Under the pieces are notes generated by a model. The model had not been told where the DNA came from, did no database searches, and was given only the letters and a program-made list of their open reading frames with translations. The translations under genes and the position numbers were made by a program. A stretch of 64,000 nucleotides of DNA from Atherinomorus stipes (Eukaryota; Chordata; Actinopteri; Atheriniformes; Atherinidae): the NCBI GenBank assembly GCA_023101725.1, contig JALJCO010003429.1:124001-188000 (forward strand), in the 5' to 3' direction. Positions 24,430 to 36,208 of the stretch are shown here, one piece after another. Position 1 is the stretch's first letter; every line of letters begins with the position of its first letter.

Positions 24430-24932
24430 AAGGTTATTATAGTTAACTAAAACTAACTAAAAAAAACTAAAAAACTGAACTAAAAATAAAATTGACAGTT
24501 TTTTAAAAAAAAAAAAAAAGATAATTAACTGAGACTGTATTGTGTCTTTAAAAAACTAACTAAAACTAACTAAAATTATTGCAAAAACATCCTTAGTTTT
24601 AGTTTTTGTAAATTTTTTATATTTAATACATAAGCTTTTTGGGTTGATATGAAATCTATTTCTATTTAATCTTTTTACTTTGCTTTTATTTCGAGTGACT
24701 TTCTGATTATTTTGAATGTCATGCCAGACAAATACCTATACGAAAAAAATCCCCAAAAACTAAAACTAAGACTAAAACTAATAAAAAACTAAACTAAAAC
24801 TGAGCATTTTCCCAAAAAATAAAAACTAGCAAACCTGCTCAAAAAACTAACTAAAACTAACTGAATTGAAAAACTAAAAGTCAAAACTAAAAACAAACTG
24901 AAACTAATGAAAAATCATAAAATTATAACCTT
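24430..24932. mobile_element. ACTAAA-rich repeat element with short inverted ends
   Basis: Begins AAGGTTATTATAGTTAACT and ends AAAATTATAACCTT, so AAGGTTATnATAgTT-type ends are inverted. The interior is dominated by irregular copies of AACTAAAACT on the plus strand. Probably a non-autonomous DNA element whose body has expanded into a simple-sequence-like array. No clear target duplication is visible. Confidence 0.6.
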
Positions 24933-24984
24933 GGGTGGGATAGAAGGGACATATAGGATGGATGGGTAGTCACACTTTAACCCA

Positions 24985-25530
24985 CAGAAGGCGAGGCAAG
25001 TTTATTTACATAGCACATTTCATGTAAGAAACAATTCAGGGTGCTTTACATAAATCATTGAAAAGCATTACAGCAGCATGCAGAAGAAAAACTTTAAAAA
25101 AAGAAATAAAAGAAATTCAGGAGACTCTAAAATAAAATAAGATAAAATGCAAGTTATAAATAAAATAATAACACTTGTTTTGATTAAAGCAGAATTTTTC
25201 TAATTTTTTTTTTTTTTTACCTTGATTTTAAGTAGCTGAGTTTCATCAAACCTGCAGTGTTCCGGTTTTCCACATACGAGGAGCATAATCCTGAATGCTG
25301 TCTCCCCATGTTTAGTTCTGACTCTGGGGGACTGAAAATAGATTTGACCCTGATGACCCGAGGAATCTGGTTCATAACATGCAAGAAGATCCTGAATATA
25401 TTTTGGCCCTAAACTGTTCAGTGCTTTGTTAACTAACAGCAGGATTTTGAAGTCAACTTTCTGCTTTGACAATGTGGATTTTTGTTTGTCTTTCGGACTA
25501 AAATTACACAGCTCCACCTGCAAAGCATCC
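24985..25530 (-). mobile_element. L2-like LINE 3' end
   Basis: The minus-strand frame 25523-25200 reads KVDFKILLLVNKALNSLGPK, YIQDLL and SPRVRTKHGE, the C-terminal part of L2-clade reverse-transcriptase proteins. The 3' side (24990-25060) carries AGGCAAGTTTATTTACATAG and GTGCTTTACATAAA, shared with the element at 33065. It is 5' truncated with no intact ORF. Confidence 0.75.
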
Positions 25531-25595
25531 TATAGGATGATAAATCCACCGTCCATCTTCACCTGCAACCTCAACAACTAAATCTGCCTTCAACC

Positions 25596-26065
25596 TTTAT
25601 CTTCTGGCATCACCTGCAGGTGAAATTAACCTTCGGTCTCCAACTGAAGCCTCTGCCATCCGCCATCTCTCATGTACTTTCTAACTTACACTCTTAAAAT
25701 CCAATCTTCTACAAACTGAGCCTCGCTGTGAATTGTCTCCATGGTAACATCCTCCCTCCGTCTGCAGCCTCCATCTTCCACATATCCTGCACATAAAGCT
25801 TCACCTGCAAATCCTCCTCCTCCTGGACGACAACTCCCTCTTCCGTCTCCACCTGCATCTGCTGTCATCAAAAAAGAATCTATCCACTTTAACCTCCACC
25901 TTCTGGCATCACCCTGCCGGTAACATTCACCTTCAGGCTCCACCTGCAGCCTCTACCATCTACCTTCTCTTCATGTATTTTCTAACTTACACTGTTAAAA
26001 CTAATCTTCTACAGATTGAGTCTCCATCTGAACCGTCTCCATGGTAACATCCTCATCTACACCTT
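25596..26065. repeat. Imperfect direct duplication, unit about 299 bp, pyrimidine-rich
   Basis: The block starting CTTCTGGCATCACC at 25601 recurs at 25900. Both continue through CCTTC-rich text, TTTCTAACTTACACT, AATCTTCTACA and end at CTCCATGGTAACATCCTC (about 25738-25756 and 26036-26054). The plus strand is strongly enriched in CT and CCT triplets. No protein is evident. Confidence 0.75.
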
Positions 26066-26153
26066 CTCCTGCAGTCTTCTCCTCCATCTTTCAGCTGATG
26101 AGGGAGGTGCTGATCAAAGAAAGCTTAATAGTGACGGAAATGTTCCGGTTTAA

Positions 26154-27629
26154 AACCCCTTCAGCCCCTGTGTCCATTTGAATGGACATGACATATTTGT
26201 TGCTCTAAACCAATGAAAACACTGTGATTGAGGCATGTCACCATTGCTGGTTGCTAATTGGATCTTGAGTGTCTAGTCTAAATCAATTCATAACTTTGAG
26301 CATGTTCTGAAAAAATGACAGACCTCAGACAAGACAAGCATGGTAAGCAATTGGTGAGAGGGAAGAGTAAGTGCCCAGTTTCAATCAAAAATATCAGTTT
26401 ATGCTCATGCAAGTCAAACAAATTTGCTCTTAGAATAATCTTAACTGTTACAAGTGATAGTGTTTCAAGTTATTTTGATTAAAACTCTTTTTACCAACTA
26501 GCAGGATTTTTTTAAAGTTAATGTCCATTGCAATGGACATCAGGACTTTGGCGATACTAGCCAACATCTACATGTTTAGTGTCAGTATGCAAAGAAATAA
26601 TATACCTGCAAGCTTTTCAAAGGTAAAGTTTGCTATCACAATATATTTATTCATATCTATAAAATGTTAAATATGTATATATTTTTTGTACATAATGTTG
26701 TTGTAGAGCATAAAGTCAAAGACTTTTTGGAACGTCTTATGAATGGAGAGTTGTCTAAACTTCACTCCTTGAATTCAGAAAATGAGTCAGATGAGACAAA
26801 TAATATAGATGGTGAGTTAAAAAATTATGTTTTTTAATTCACAGTGTAAGGTTTTCATCAATTTTATGTCTTATATGTAAGATTTAAGTTGCATGTAATG
26901 CATAAGAAAATGAAAGGAATAATAAGATGAGATATAAATGATAACAGCAAATAATGAATACAAAAATAGAAAATAATACATAATAAGAGAATGCACAAAA
27001 CGAATAAAGAATGTGGTTGGTTTGTTATTAGATTCAGAGAGGGACAGTGGAGAAGTGTGCATGCCAGAAGAACTTGCAGTGGCAGCTGCTTATCTCATAC
27101 ATCTAGTTCATGTTTAGATTGTGTCATAGCATCTTCCTCTCTTCCCGCAGGTTTGATTTTTCCTGGTAATTAGCTCATTGCTGTTCTCAACCAATGAGGG
27201 ATCCATCTGTAAAGTTCATTTACATGTTCAAAATTGTATATGGTCTCACAAATATCAATTTTAGTCTTTATCATGATAAATACAACAGAATTTTGTTCAG
27301 AGCTTCCACTGTGAAGCAGAAGAGTTAAAAAATGGTGCAATAAATGCAGAAATGGTGCAAGACCCTTCCCTAAATCCCATTATGTAGTAGTAGTAGTACT
27401 GTATGCAGACATCCAGTAGTTCAGGTCACACCTGATTAATTACAAGGTCATAACATTTTACGCCCATTTGGTCGTGGCGTCTATTGCAATGGACATGAAA
27501 AATTACAAATAAAAACATGAGTTGGCAAAAAAAAAAAAAAAATCTGCTTTGTTTCCTTGTTAAAGAGGAGCTAAAATCAGTTGGACAATTTTTTTTTTGC
27601 CCAGCAGGAAAAATGCAGGTCTGAAGGGG
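26154..27629 (+). mobile_element. piggyBac-type element flanked by TTAA (1476 bp)
   Basis: TTAA lies at 26150-26153 and 27630-27633. The ends are AACCCCTTCAG (left) and CTGAAGGGG (right), inverted apart from two extra A on the left. Subterminal and internal copies of a GTCCATTnnAATGGAC palindrome occur near 26171, at 26521-26540 (perfect) and near 27480. The element contains a small three-exon reading frame (26315-27117). It is far too short for a full transposase of about 550-600 residues, so it is non-autonomous. Confidence 0.7.
26315..27117 (+). CDS. Small three-exon frame inside the piggyBac-type element
   Basis: Predicted exons 26315-26342, 26707-26811 and 27032-27117 all join in phase 1 with GT-AG borders, giving 72 codons. 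It begins MTDLRQDKHEHKVKDF, continues with LERLMNGELSKLHSL and an acidic NSENESDET segment, and ends AAAYLIHLVHV. An acidic N-terminal region followed by an abrupt end is compatible with the N-terminus of a piggyBac-type transposase whose catalytic part has been lost. No catalytic Asp region is present. Whether it is expressed is unknown; the splice model rests only on phase and consensus. Confidence 0.35.
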
Positions 27630-27949
27630 TTAATGAGCATCTTTTTGAATAGGTCATTTCTCTCCTTTTGACCTTTTCAGTGTCTGATCTGTTCAACCAC
27701 TGACTCTGCTGACCTTTGACTACTTTTATGTTTTATTTAAGGCGACATCAGGAAGTTTATCAATGAACAGACAGACCATGATCAAGTCCATGCAGTCAAC
27801 TGAAGAACGCTTCCTCGGAGAGAGTCATGATGAAGATGCATAGCTAAGAGATATAGTAGGTGTGAGATAAAGAAAATGGATTGATCCAGTACCAAAATGA
27901 AGGTTCTGTTTCTGAATACATGTTGTTTTTCCTTGCGGTTCCCCTCCAG

Positions 27950-28036
27950 ACCCAGCTTGACTTCACAAACATCCAGCTCAAGCAGGAGATGACCAAGAAC
28001 CTCCACAAATACTTGTGCCTCCACAAACAGCATTGA
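27950..28036 (+). CDS. Short exon-like frame, family unknown
   Basis: After the acceptor CCCCTCCAG at 27941-27949, the frame TQLDFTNIQLKQEMTKNLHK runs to TGA at 28034-28036 (28 codons), with helical, coiled-coil-like composition. A second open stretch at 27741-27843 (MNRQTMIKSMQSTEERFLGE) lies upstream in a different phase. These could be relic exons of a transposon accessory protein or a small gene. Nothing confirms it. Confidence 0.2.
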   Translation, partial: TQLDFTNIQLKQEMTKNLHKYLCLHKQH

Positions 28037-28181
28037 CACCACTTCATCGTTCCTCAGAGTAGGAGTGCTCCTTTACTCTGACCTTTTCACTGGACTTGCT
28101 GCTAAAACAAACTCACCAGGAAAGAGAAGCCTGAGATTATCATCCATTGTATATCCATTAACCACTGCATAATGGATTTAA

Positions 28182-28840
28182 AGGTTGAATATGGAATACG
28201 GACAGAACAGCGACATCACGTGTGTCTAGGTTGTAGTTGCAACGGCAGAAAAACAACTCCAGCCGCTGGGATGCCAGGCTCACTGCCAATGCGCAAGTGA
28301 CCAAGCAGCATGTTTAACAAGTAACACAGAGAAGTTTATAACTGACAGCTAACGTTAGCCATGTTAGCAAACAAGCTAGCTTACCGATCCAGGAGAAAAG
28401 TCGCCATTTCCGTGTTTTACTCCGTGGAAAACGTTTATGTGGGTCCATTTAGTGTAGTCTTCACCTAAATTTACTCCAGGTTTTGCTCTTCTCAGGTCAC
28501 TCCTCCTCAGAAACAGATAACAATATCTCCAGGGCTCTGAAGAAGCTGCTTCACTCGTCGTCTCCACGGTTTTCCCCTGTACAAGCCTGACTATGACCGA
28601 AATATTGTGTCCACACAGAGATCGTATTTGGCAACCTGCAATGGCGGATTGTATTGGCTTATAGACGTAAATAAAATGCCATTATCGAACCCGTAAAAAT
28701 TTATTTTATAATTATTTTTAGGCTAAATATAATTTTTCTGGGAAACGTTGTACTTTCATTCTGTACACCCCCAAACGACCTGTGGAAGTATTATTTTTGA
28801 AAAAATATAGCTTTTAATAAAAATGTTCCATATTCAACCT
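28182..28840. mobile_element. TTAA-flanked MITE (659 bp)
   Basis: TTAA lies at 28178-28181 and 28841-28844. The 15-bp terminal inverted repeats are perfect: AGGTTGAATATGGAA (28182-28196) and TTCCATATTCAACCT (28826-28840). No transposase frame. The target site indicates the piggyBac or Kolobok type. Confidence 0.85.
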
Positions 28841-28962
28841 TTAAGTTTGACGGATTAAAATTTTCTACTGTGGCCGTAAAATCTGAAAGTATGGACTGTT
28901 TTCATATTTGAAACAAGTCTGTAAAACAGAAGATGCTATTTCAAACTTGCAGAGGAAAATAA

Positions 28963-29604
<642 letters not shown>

Positions 29605-29916
29605 CATTATTGATCTTTTTTTTTTTTAACCCAATATCATAGTTCTTATTTGTCAAAAAGGTTTGTATTAGGAATTTATCCATAGATTAATTGATTAATG
29701 AAAAAGTAAACAGCATTCAAGGTAAATATGCTCTATTAGAGCAGAGAACGAACCTGAAATCAGAATTTTAGAAGCTGTTTGGTCAGACATTGAGGACAGA
29801 ACAGGAACAACGGGCTCATTTTCTGAGACATTTGTCCATGATCAAACTGCTGTAGTATGAACCAGGAAAATGTCAAATGTCAAGGGAAAATGTCAAGGCA
29901 TCACATATATACTTAA

Positions 29917-30530
29917 AGGGATATTGTGTAAGTTCTCCTGTGTTTTATTCACAAAAACTGATTATTTAGTTCAAAAGTGTTTTTTCATTTATCAGTAATC
30001 ACTCCCATCAACAAACTGAAGTGCTCCTCTAAGTTCTAAATTTGCCGTTCGTATAATTCATTTATACATCGAGCGGGGCGGCTCGGTGAAGGCTGCCATG
30101 TCGTATCGCCATGTTTTTGCATTCGGGAGAAGCGTGACTGTAGGAAAACACAGAAACTCACCGGACACACCGGAGTTTTCAGCTCAGTTCGAGGTAATGC
30201 CTTTGAAAAGTCACCACGCTGCTGTGGGGAGAAACTAGCGTCTCACTGACGCTGCGTTCACGTGCAGTCGGGCCGTCGGTAACAAACCAGATGTCATTTT
30301 AATCAATGAAGCCGAGTGAAAGACGGTAAAACATGGGTCAGGGAAAACAATACGACATCGCCATGACAACCTAACAGATGTGGACTGATGTCACTGTAAC
30401 TGACGGACCACGTCTTCACATAGAGGCCGGTGATAACTTTACATGCAGCGGCTGTCGTCGGTCTGCCCGGTTTCACGCGAACGCAGCATGAAAAGTACGA
30501 GGGAGCTGCTCGCAATTACACAGTGTCCCT
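29917..30530. mobile_element. TTAA-flanked MITE (614 bp)
   Basis: TTAA lies at 29913-29916 and 30531-30534. The terminal inverted repeats are AGGGATATTGTGTAA (left) and TTACACAGTGTCCCT (right), with one or two mismatches. The interior is CpG-rich around 30050-30500 and has no supported ORF. Confidence 0.8.
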
Positions 30531-30768
30531 TTAACTCATGGTGCAGAACAAAACAGGAGGAGCCACAAAGCATGATGAAAAATATTTGAACAAACTCACC
30601 CCAGGACTAATTACACTGATCTCACAGAAATATGTCAAATACACACAGATTTGAATGAGATCCCAACACTTATTTATGGGGTACGAAATTGTTTAGAATA
30701 GATGATTTTTGTATACGTCACTCATGCATGTTCATAACTACTGTCACCCAAACTACTGTCAATGTAAA

Positions 30769-31627
30769 TTGGGTGTCCACTGAAATAGACCTAGTGAGCT
30801 TCTTTGTTGAGTGAATTTAAACTATGCCAGATAGTTGCAACGTTTTTGACTGGATTAATCGATGAAGGGAGAACTTCAGTAAACAGAATCAGTTTTAACT
30901 ATTTTCCTGTGAATAAACATCAGTGATCAGCATGGATTTATGCAGTCGACTGTGTGAACTGGAAGCCGCTGCCGTGGCCCCTGCTCTGTAGTGTATTTTA
31001 TCTCTGGTTTGCTGTCTGATGACCACAAAGACATCAACTACGTACACCCCCTCTGTGGAAATGAGGGGAAAGTTGAGAGACAATGGCTCAAGTGGGAGGC
31101 AGCAGCGAGTCGGTAAGCACCAGTGTCCTGTCATTTCATCACATGTCAAAGCAGCATCATATTACAATAACTCCATCAACTGAATCAGAGCCATCAGTTT
31201 AGTACACATTAGGCAAACTGTTGTTTTTAAAGGGACATAACACCGTCGCCCACCATGTTTTCTGCTTTAATAAACATAACTGACTCATTCTTTGACAAAT
31301 ACTCATGAAGCAAAATATCCACAGCGGTGAAGTTCCCCATTGGCACAGTCTGGTGGATGTTTTTTAAAGGGTTGCATTGAGGAGACTAAATTTACACTGC
31401 AGACACTGGTGCCAAGGCAATGGCTCGTAGTTTACATAGCTACCTGCACAAATCCAGGCCGATCGCTGGTGTGGGGAAACCAGTGAAAACAGATTCCCTG
31501 GTTACTAAACCGACCCTAAAGCTGCTCCCTCATCAATTAATCCAGTCAAAAACACTACCAGTATCTGGCATAGTTTAAATTCACTTGATAAAGAAACTCA
31601 GAAGGTCTATTTCAATGGACACCCAAA
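30769..31627. repeat. Foldback repeat with arms of about 110 bp
   Basis: The left arm (about 30769-30885) and right arm (about 31510-31627) are inverted copies. Shared blocks include GTGTCCAnTGAAATAGACC, GTGAATTTAAACTATGCCAG and TTTTTGACTGGATTAAT. The terminal duplication is not clear, so the true borders may lie slightly outside. Confidence 0.75.
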
Positions 31628-31850
31628 CTGCATAACTGCATTGGCCGCCATGTGCAGTTAAAGCATGCAGAAATGGCATAATCAAAAAAATGGTCCATAA
31701 TTTTTCTTCATTTTTTAGTTTAGTCCCAAAAAGAGCAAATATTGAAATGAATTAAATCTAATTATTAAGCTACAAAAGTATATTTACATGGAGCAGTGAC
31801 TCTTCTGTCTGGCATTCTTCAGTGAATGAATCAGATGAGCCCACAAGTGC

Positions 31851-31877
31851 TTTTTTTTTGGGGGGGGGGGGGGGGGG
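31851..31877. repeat. Homopolymer junction: T-run followed by a long G-run
   Basis: About nine T followed by about seventeen G. Long G homopolymers are rare and the exact length may be unreliable in the assembly. Confidence 0.85.
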
Positions 31878-33064
31878 CTATCCAGCCAGAATAGAAATAG
31901 AAATGTCAAAAGGTCCAAATACAGCAGGTCCTAGAGCTGATTAGAGCAACTGCACAGACTTTAGCCAGAGAGGAGGATCACTTATTCATCTGCTTCAAGC
32001 TACAACTCAAACAGGGCTCAAGAGAGTTGTTTTAAATAGTGTTCAAGGTCTCCATTCTTTTCTTTTTGCAGCTGGTACTAAGTTAGGTAACACACATTCT
32101 CCACACACAGATATGAATATCTTTAGGCTAGATGTTGGTAACAGAAGTCCATGAAGTACTGACCATTCACATACATGGGTTGTGGATGAATGCAAGTAAA
32201 ATGTAATACATAATATCATAAAACACTGCAAGCTTCGAAATGCTGGCACCCAAAGCTACAATCAGCCCATAAAAACTCATTGGTTCCCAGACCAGTTCGC
32301 AAATACCACTTAGTCTTTGTCTCACTGTCAATCATTGAGAATCAAATGTTTGTTAAGGCCTGATGAGCTCTACAGTCTGAGATTAATAGGTCATAACAGA
32401 CAAAGATGATCTCCTTAACCTTCATCATCCTTCCTGGCAGCTTATTTTCTGCAGATTTTTCATACCTGTGCCTCTCATACTTCTTCAGCAATCATAATCA
32501 GCAGAGATATGAAAAAAGAACTTTCTGGATTGACAGGCTCATGTTCATGTTGAAATGCATGCAAAGCAAAGACCTAATTTTCTGTAACACCCTACTTCCA
32601 AACCTCTGCACGTTTTCATTCATGAATAGCATGAAAATCAAGTTTTTAACTATGCTAAACTTTGCTGTGATAATTAAAACTGACACTGCTATTTGACCGT
32701 GATGGTAATATGATTTATTGGTTATAGTGTACCATGAAACTCATCACTTCCTAATAGACAATTGTGCTTCTGAATACATTAACCACAAAGGTATTAAAAA
32801 TAAAGTTTGCACTGCATTTCACACGTGCTTTGTGACACGATAGTGACTGTTTAAGAGTTAACAGTCCAGACTGAATAAATACAATGTTGCGACCATGAAA
32901 ACTTATTCAGTTGAACTTGAATATAAAGGTTACTGAGTCTGAATGGCCAAGGCCTCTCATCCCCTGCATAACTGCAGACGCTTCATGTGTTTGAGATAAT
33001 TTCAACAGCCAACATGTCGAACAACAAAAGCAATATATTCAACAATAAGAGGTCATCTCATTAC
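31878..33064. other. No gene supported
   Basis: AT-rich, short frames only, no recognised repeat ends. Confidence 0.4.
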
Positions 33065-34000
33065 ACGGCAAGGCAAGTTTATTTGTATAGCACATTTCAT
33101 GTAATTCAAAGTGCTTTACATAAAACATTATAAGCAAAAGGGGAAAAAAAAGAATAAAAAATTAGAAGCATGATTCAAAATTAAAAACATCTAAGATTAA
33201 AAAGAGAATATAGAGATGTGCGGATTTTAACTCTAAATCTACATAAATGCAGCTGAAAACAGGTGGGCCTTCAACCTGGATTTAAATAAACTTAAGTGTC
33301 TCAGCTGATCTGAGACTTTCTGGGAGTTTGTTCCAGACATGTGGAGCATAGAAGCTGAACGCAGCTTCTCCATGTCTGGTTCTGACTCTGGGAACTGATA
33401 AAAGACCGGATCCAGATGACCTGAGGGGTCTAGTAGGTTCATACTGGGTCAAGAGGTCACTGATGTATTTTGGGCCTAAACCATTCAGAGCTTTATAGAC
33501 CAGCAGCAGAACTTTAAAGTCTATTCTCTGATGGACCGGCAGCCACTGTAAAGACCTCAGAACTGGACTGATGTGGTCCACTTTTCTGGTCTTTGTGAGA
33601 ACTCGGGCAGCTGAGTTCTGAATGAGCTGCAGCTGTTTAACTGATTTTTTAGGTAGACCAGTAAAGACGCTGTTACAGTAGTCAAGCCGACTGAAGATGA
33701 ATGCATGGACTAGTTTTTCCAGATTTTCCTGAGACATCAGATCTTTTATCCTTGAGATGTTTTTCAGGTGATAGTAGGCTGATTTAGTGATCGTTTTGAT
33801 GTGTTTTTCAAAGTTTAGGTCTGAGTCCATCACTACATCCAGATTTCTGGCCTGATTGGTGGTTTTTATGTGTAAGGACTGAAGTTCTGTGACAACCTGC
33901 TGTCGTTTCTCTTTGGCTCCAAAAACAATCACCTCACTTTTGTTTTTGTTCTGCTGAAAAAGTTGAGGCACATCCAGTCATTAATCTCCTCAATGTGAGA
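33065..34000 (-). mobile_element. L2-like LINE, 5'-truncated, reverse-transcriptase C-terminus
   Basis: The minus-strand frame 33971-33282 (229 codons) covers the C-terminal part of an L2-type ORF2. It contains KSEVIVFG, HLKNISRIKDLMS, FIFSRLDYCNSVFTGLPKKS, RVLTKTRKVDHISPVLRSLQ and WLPVHQRIDFKVLLL, ending in the thumb region WNKLPESLR. Upstream (33971-34000) the family sequence INDWMCLNFF continues in another frame, so there is a frameshift near 33960. The 3' UTR at 33065-33240 shares GGCAAGTTTATTTGTATAGC with the L2-like tail at 25010. The polymerase catalytic part is absent, so it cannot move by itself. Confidence 0.85.
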
Positions 34001-34039
34001 AATGTTGCACAAATACAATGTTATTGTTTGAGTAAGTTG

Positions 34040-34305
34040 ATTAGAGCAGATCGCCTAAGAAAATAAACTGGTAATTTGTGCTGTGAAGGAACTGGAGCTC
34101 CTGCAGAGAGCAACAGTTTAAATAAATGATGTGTAGGGTCTGGTAGCAGGCGTTCGCAATGTTCTCCATGGAGGGAAGGGAGCTGCAAAGTGTTTTCGTG
34201 CTTTGTTGGTCAGTCTCTGCAGTCTTTGTGTCTGCTGCTGAATAGCGGAGCAGTAATTCAAGGATGTGCTCCGTGGTGGAGCAGTAGAGATGAACCACCA
34301 AATAC
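34040..34305 (-). mobile_element. LINE coding relic
   Basis: The minus-strand frame 34301-34041 begins VHLYCSTTEHILELLLRYSA, with later CYQTLHIIYLN and HSTNYQFIF. This matches the general pattern of fish LINE C-terminal text (FYRSTTEHIL...). Short and degenerate. The family is uncertain. Confidence 0.45.
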
Positions 34306-34554
34306 TTAATTAAAGAAACACAATTAATAAACTCAGAATATCAAGAGGAGTCTTATATTCATAAAGCTCCCCTTAAGCAAATCTGTTCAACACAATAAAG
34401 CAGCCAGATTGTCATTCTGCTTGCTACGATGCTGGACAGGACAAGATAAAAAAGAGAGAGATGAACCACCAGCTTTCACTTGTTTTATTTGTATATTTTG
34501 GGATGGTATACTTCATGCATATCAGGAGATGCTGTCAATATAGACTCCAAGGCA

Positions 34555-34742
34555 TCCTGGTCCTGGGAGCTATCACCCGGCATATTTTCAAGGTTTCCAT
34601 ACATAAACACATCTGAAAAATGAACGGCTCATTAGCAGGTTTTCTAAAGAACTTGATGAGCATTTCAGTTAATCTAAATCAGGTGTGCTGGAGTTGGAAA
34701 CCTTGAAAACAAGCAGGGTCCAGGAGCAGGATTGAGAAACAC
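34555..34742. repeat. Fragment of the hAT-like repeat also seen at 10586
   Basis: Contains AATCTAAATCAGGTGTGCTG and CCAGGAGCAGGATTGAGAAAC, the right half of the repeat family split by hAT copy 1. Its left half (CTGGTCCTGGGAGC...) is less clear. Confidence 0.45.
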
Positions 34743-36200
34743 TCATTTAAAGTAATTAACCTTTATGCATGATGCCTTTAAATGGAATGCAGGGGGGATT
34801 CGTTGCTAACCTTCTTGAAGTTTTAATGAGTTTTTTTTAAGGTTTTAGGATTCAGTGTTTTTGGGAGCTCTCTGTCAGCTTCAGGACCCTATCCCAGTAG
34901 CAGGCTCAACCTCCCCTAAAATTATTCCTCTCACTGTAGCGAGCAGCTTAAAAATTCTATTGATAGAGAGCAACTTTTATCCCTTTTGCTTGTTTTATCT
35001 TATCAAAATACATTTAGACAGTTTCAAGAGAAGTTAGGAATGCCACTTTAGCCCCTAAAAGCAGCTTTACTAGATAGTTGTCACTCAGTAAACTACAAAT
35101 TAAAGAAAGAGGTCCCATGGCTTCCCGAATATGATCCAAAATGCTTTAGTTTGTACAGAACCTAAAATGTGCAGCGAATAACTGTACATAATGTTTGGTG
35201 ATTACATCTCTTCAATCAGACCTGAAAACAAAGCAGCACTTTTAAGCTTAATCATGTGACTGGTTAGCACTGTGTTGAATAACTTAGATGAAATCAGTCT
35301 TATCTTATGAGCATGATATGAAAAGAAATGCGTAATTTTGTTAATACATATATCAAAAGCCAAATTAGCACAGTTCTGGTACAAGTTTCAGTCTATGAGA
35401 ATACTACATGTTGATAAGAAATGGGCTTAATCCGTCAGAAGTACATCAAATTAGTGCACAAGGAAAATAATGTAACCATTATCATGGAAAATTATGTCTG
35501 AGTGTTCAAAACAAGGATTTGATTCAAGCATCTAAAGGATATTTTTATGTAAAAAGTAAGACAAAAAGAAATGCATTGAGGAACAAAATAAACTGTAACT
35601 GCATATTTTTTTCCCCCTGGACCATCTCTGACATAATATTCTGGGATAAATAACAATTTCAAGAAATCCAGTTATTTGTTGCCCTCTAGCTCTTCAGTGT
35701 TCAACAACAAAAGCAAAGTCAAATAGACAGCAATGCACTGCCAAAAAGCAGGAGAAATAAAGTAATATTAATTTCAGAAAACATTGTCGCTGGAGGTGTG
35801 CAGACAAACAGACCTACTGTGGTTTAATATTGCAGCTACATTATAGACCTTTCCTGAAGACTGAAAGCTAGAACCAAGCAATGAGTCACTGAATGTATGA
35901 ACAAGCAAGCACGCTACCTTACAAATTTAAAAGATGCTGCTATCTGCAGGTTTCAGTTGGAAGATTGTGGTGGCACAGGTTAGAGCAGAAGCATGAAGAG
36001 AAGAATCTCTTTTTATTTCATTTGAGATTTTATTCACCACATGAGGCTTTGTGATTCTGTTTGGTGATATTTGGGTCAGTGACAGTTTAGGATGGAAGTA
36101 ATGGCGTGCAGGCCTAACTTGCAGTTCTGAGATCCAAATCTTTTCATGTCCTCATACACCAAATCCAATATGATTTAATCTTAACTTGAAGATGTTTAGA
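34743..36200. other. No gene supported
   Basis: Short frames only. The polypyrimidine-like runs are not followed by recognisable exons. Confidence 0.4.
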
Positions 36201-36208
36201 AATATTGA

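Noticed and set aside
33282..33971. 229-codon minus-strand frame as a host gene
   Set aside because: Its sequence is the C-terminal part of an L2-type LINE reverse-transcriptase protein, with a frameshift at its upstream edge and a LINE 3' tail downstream.
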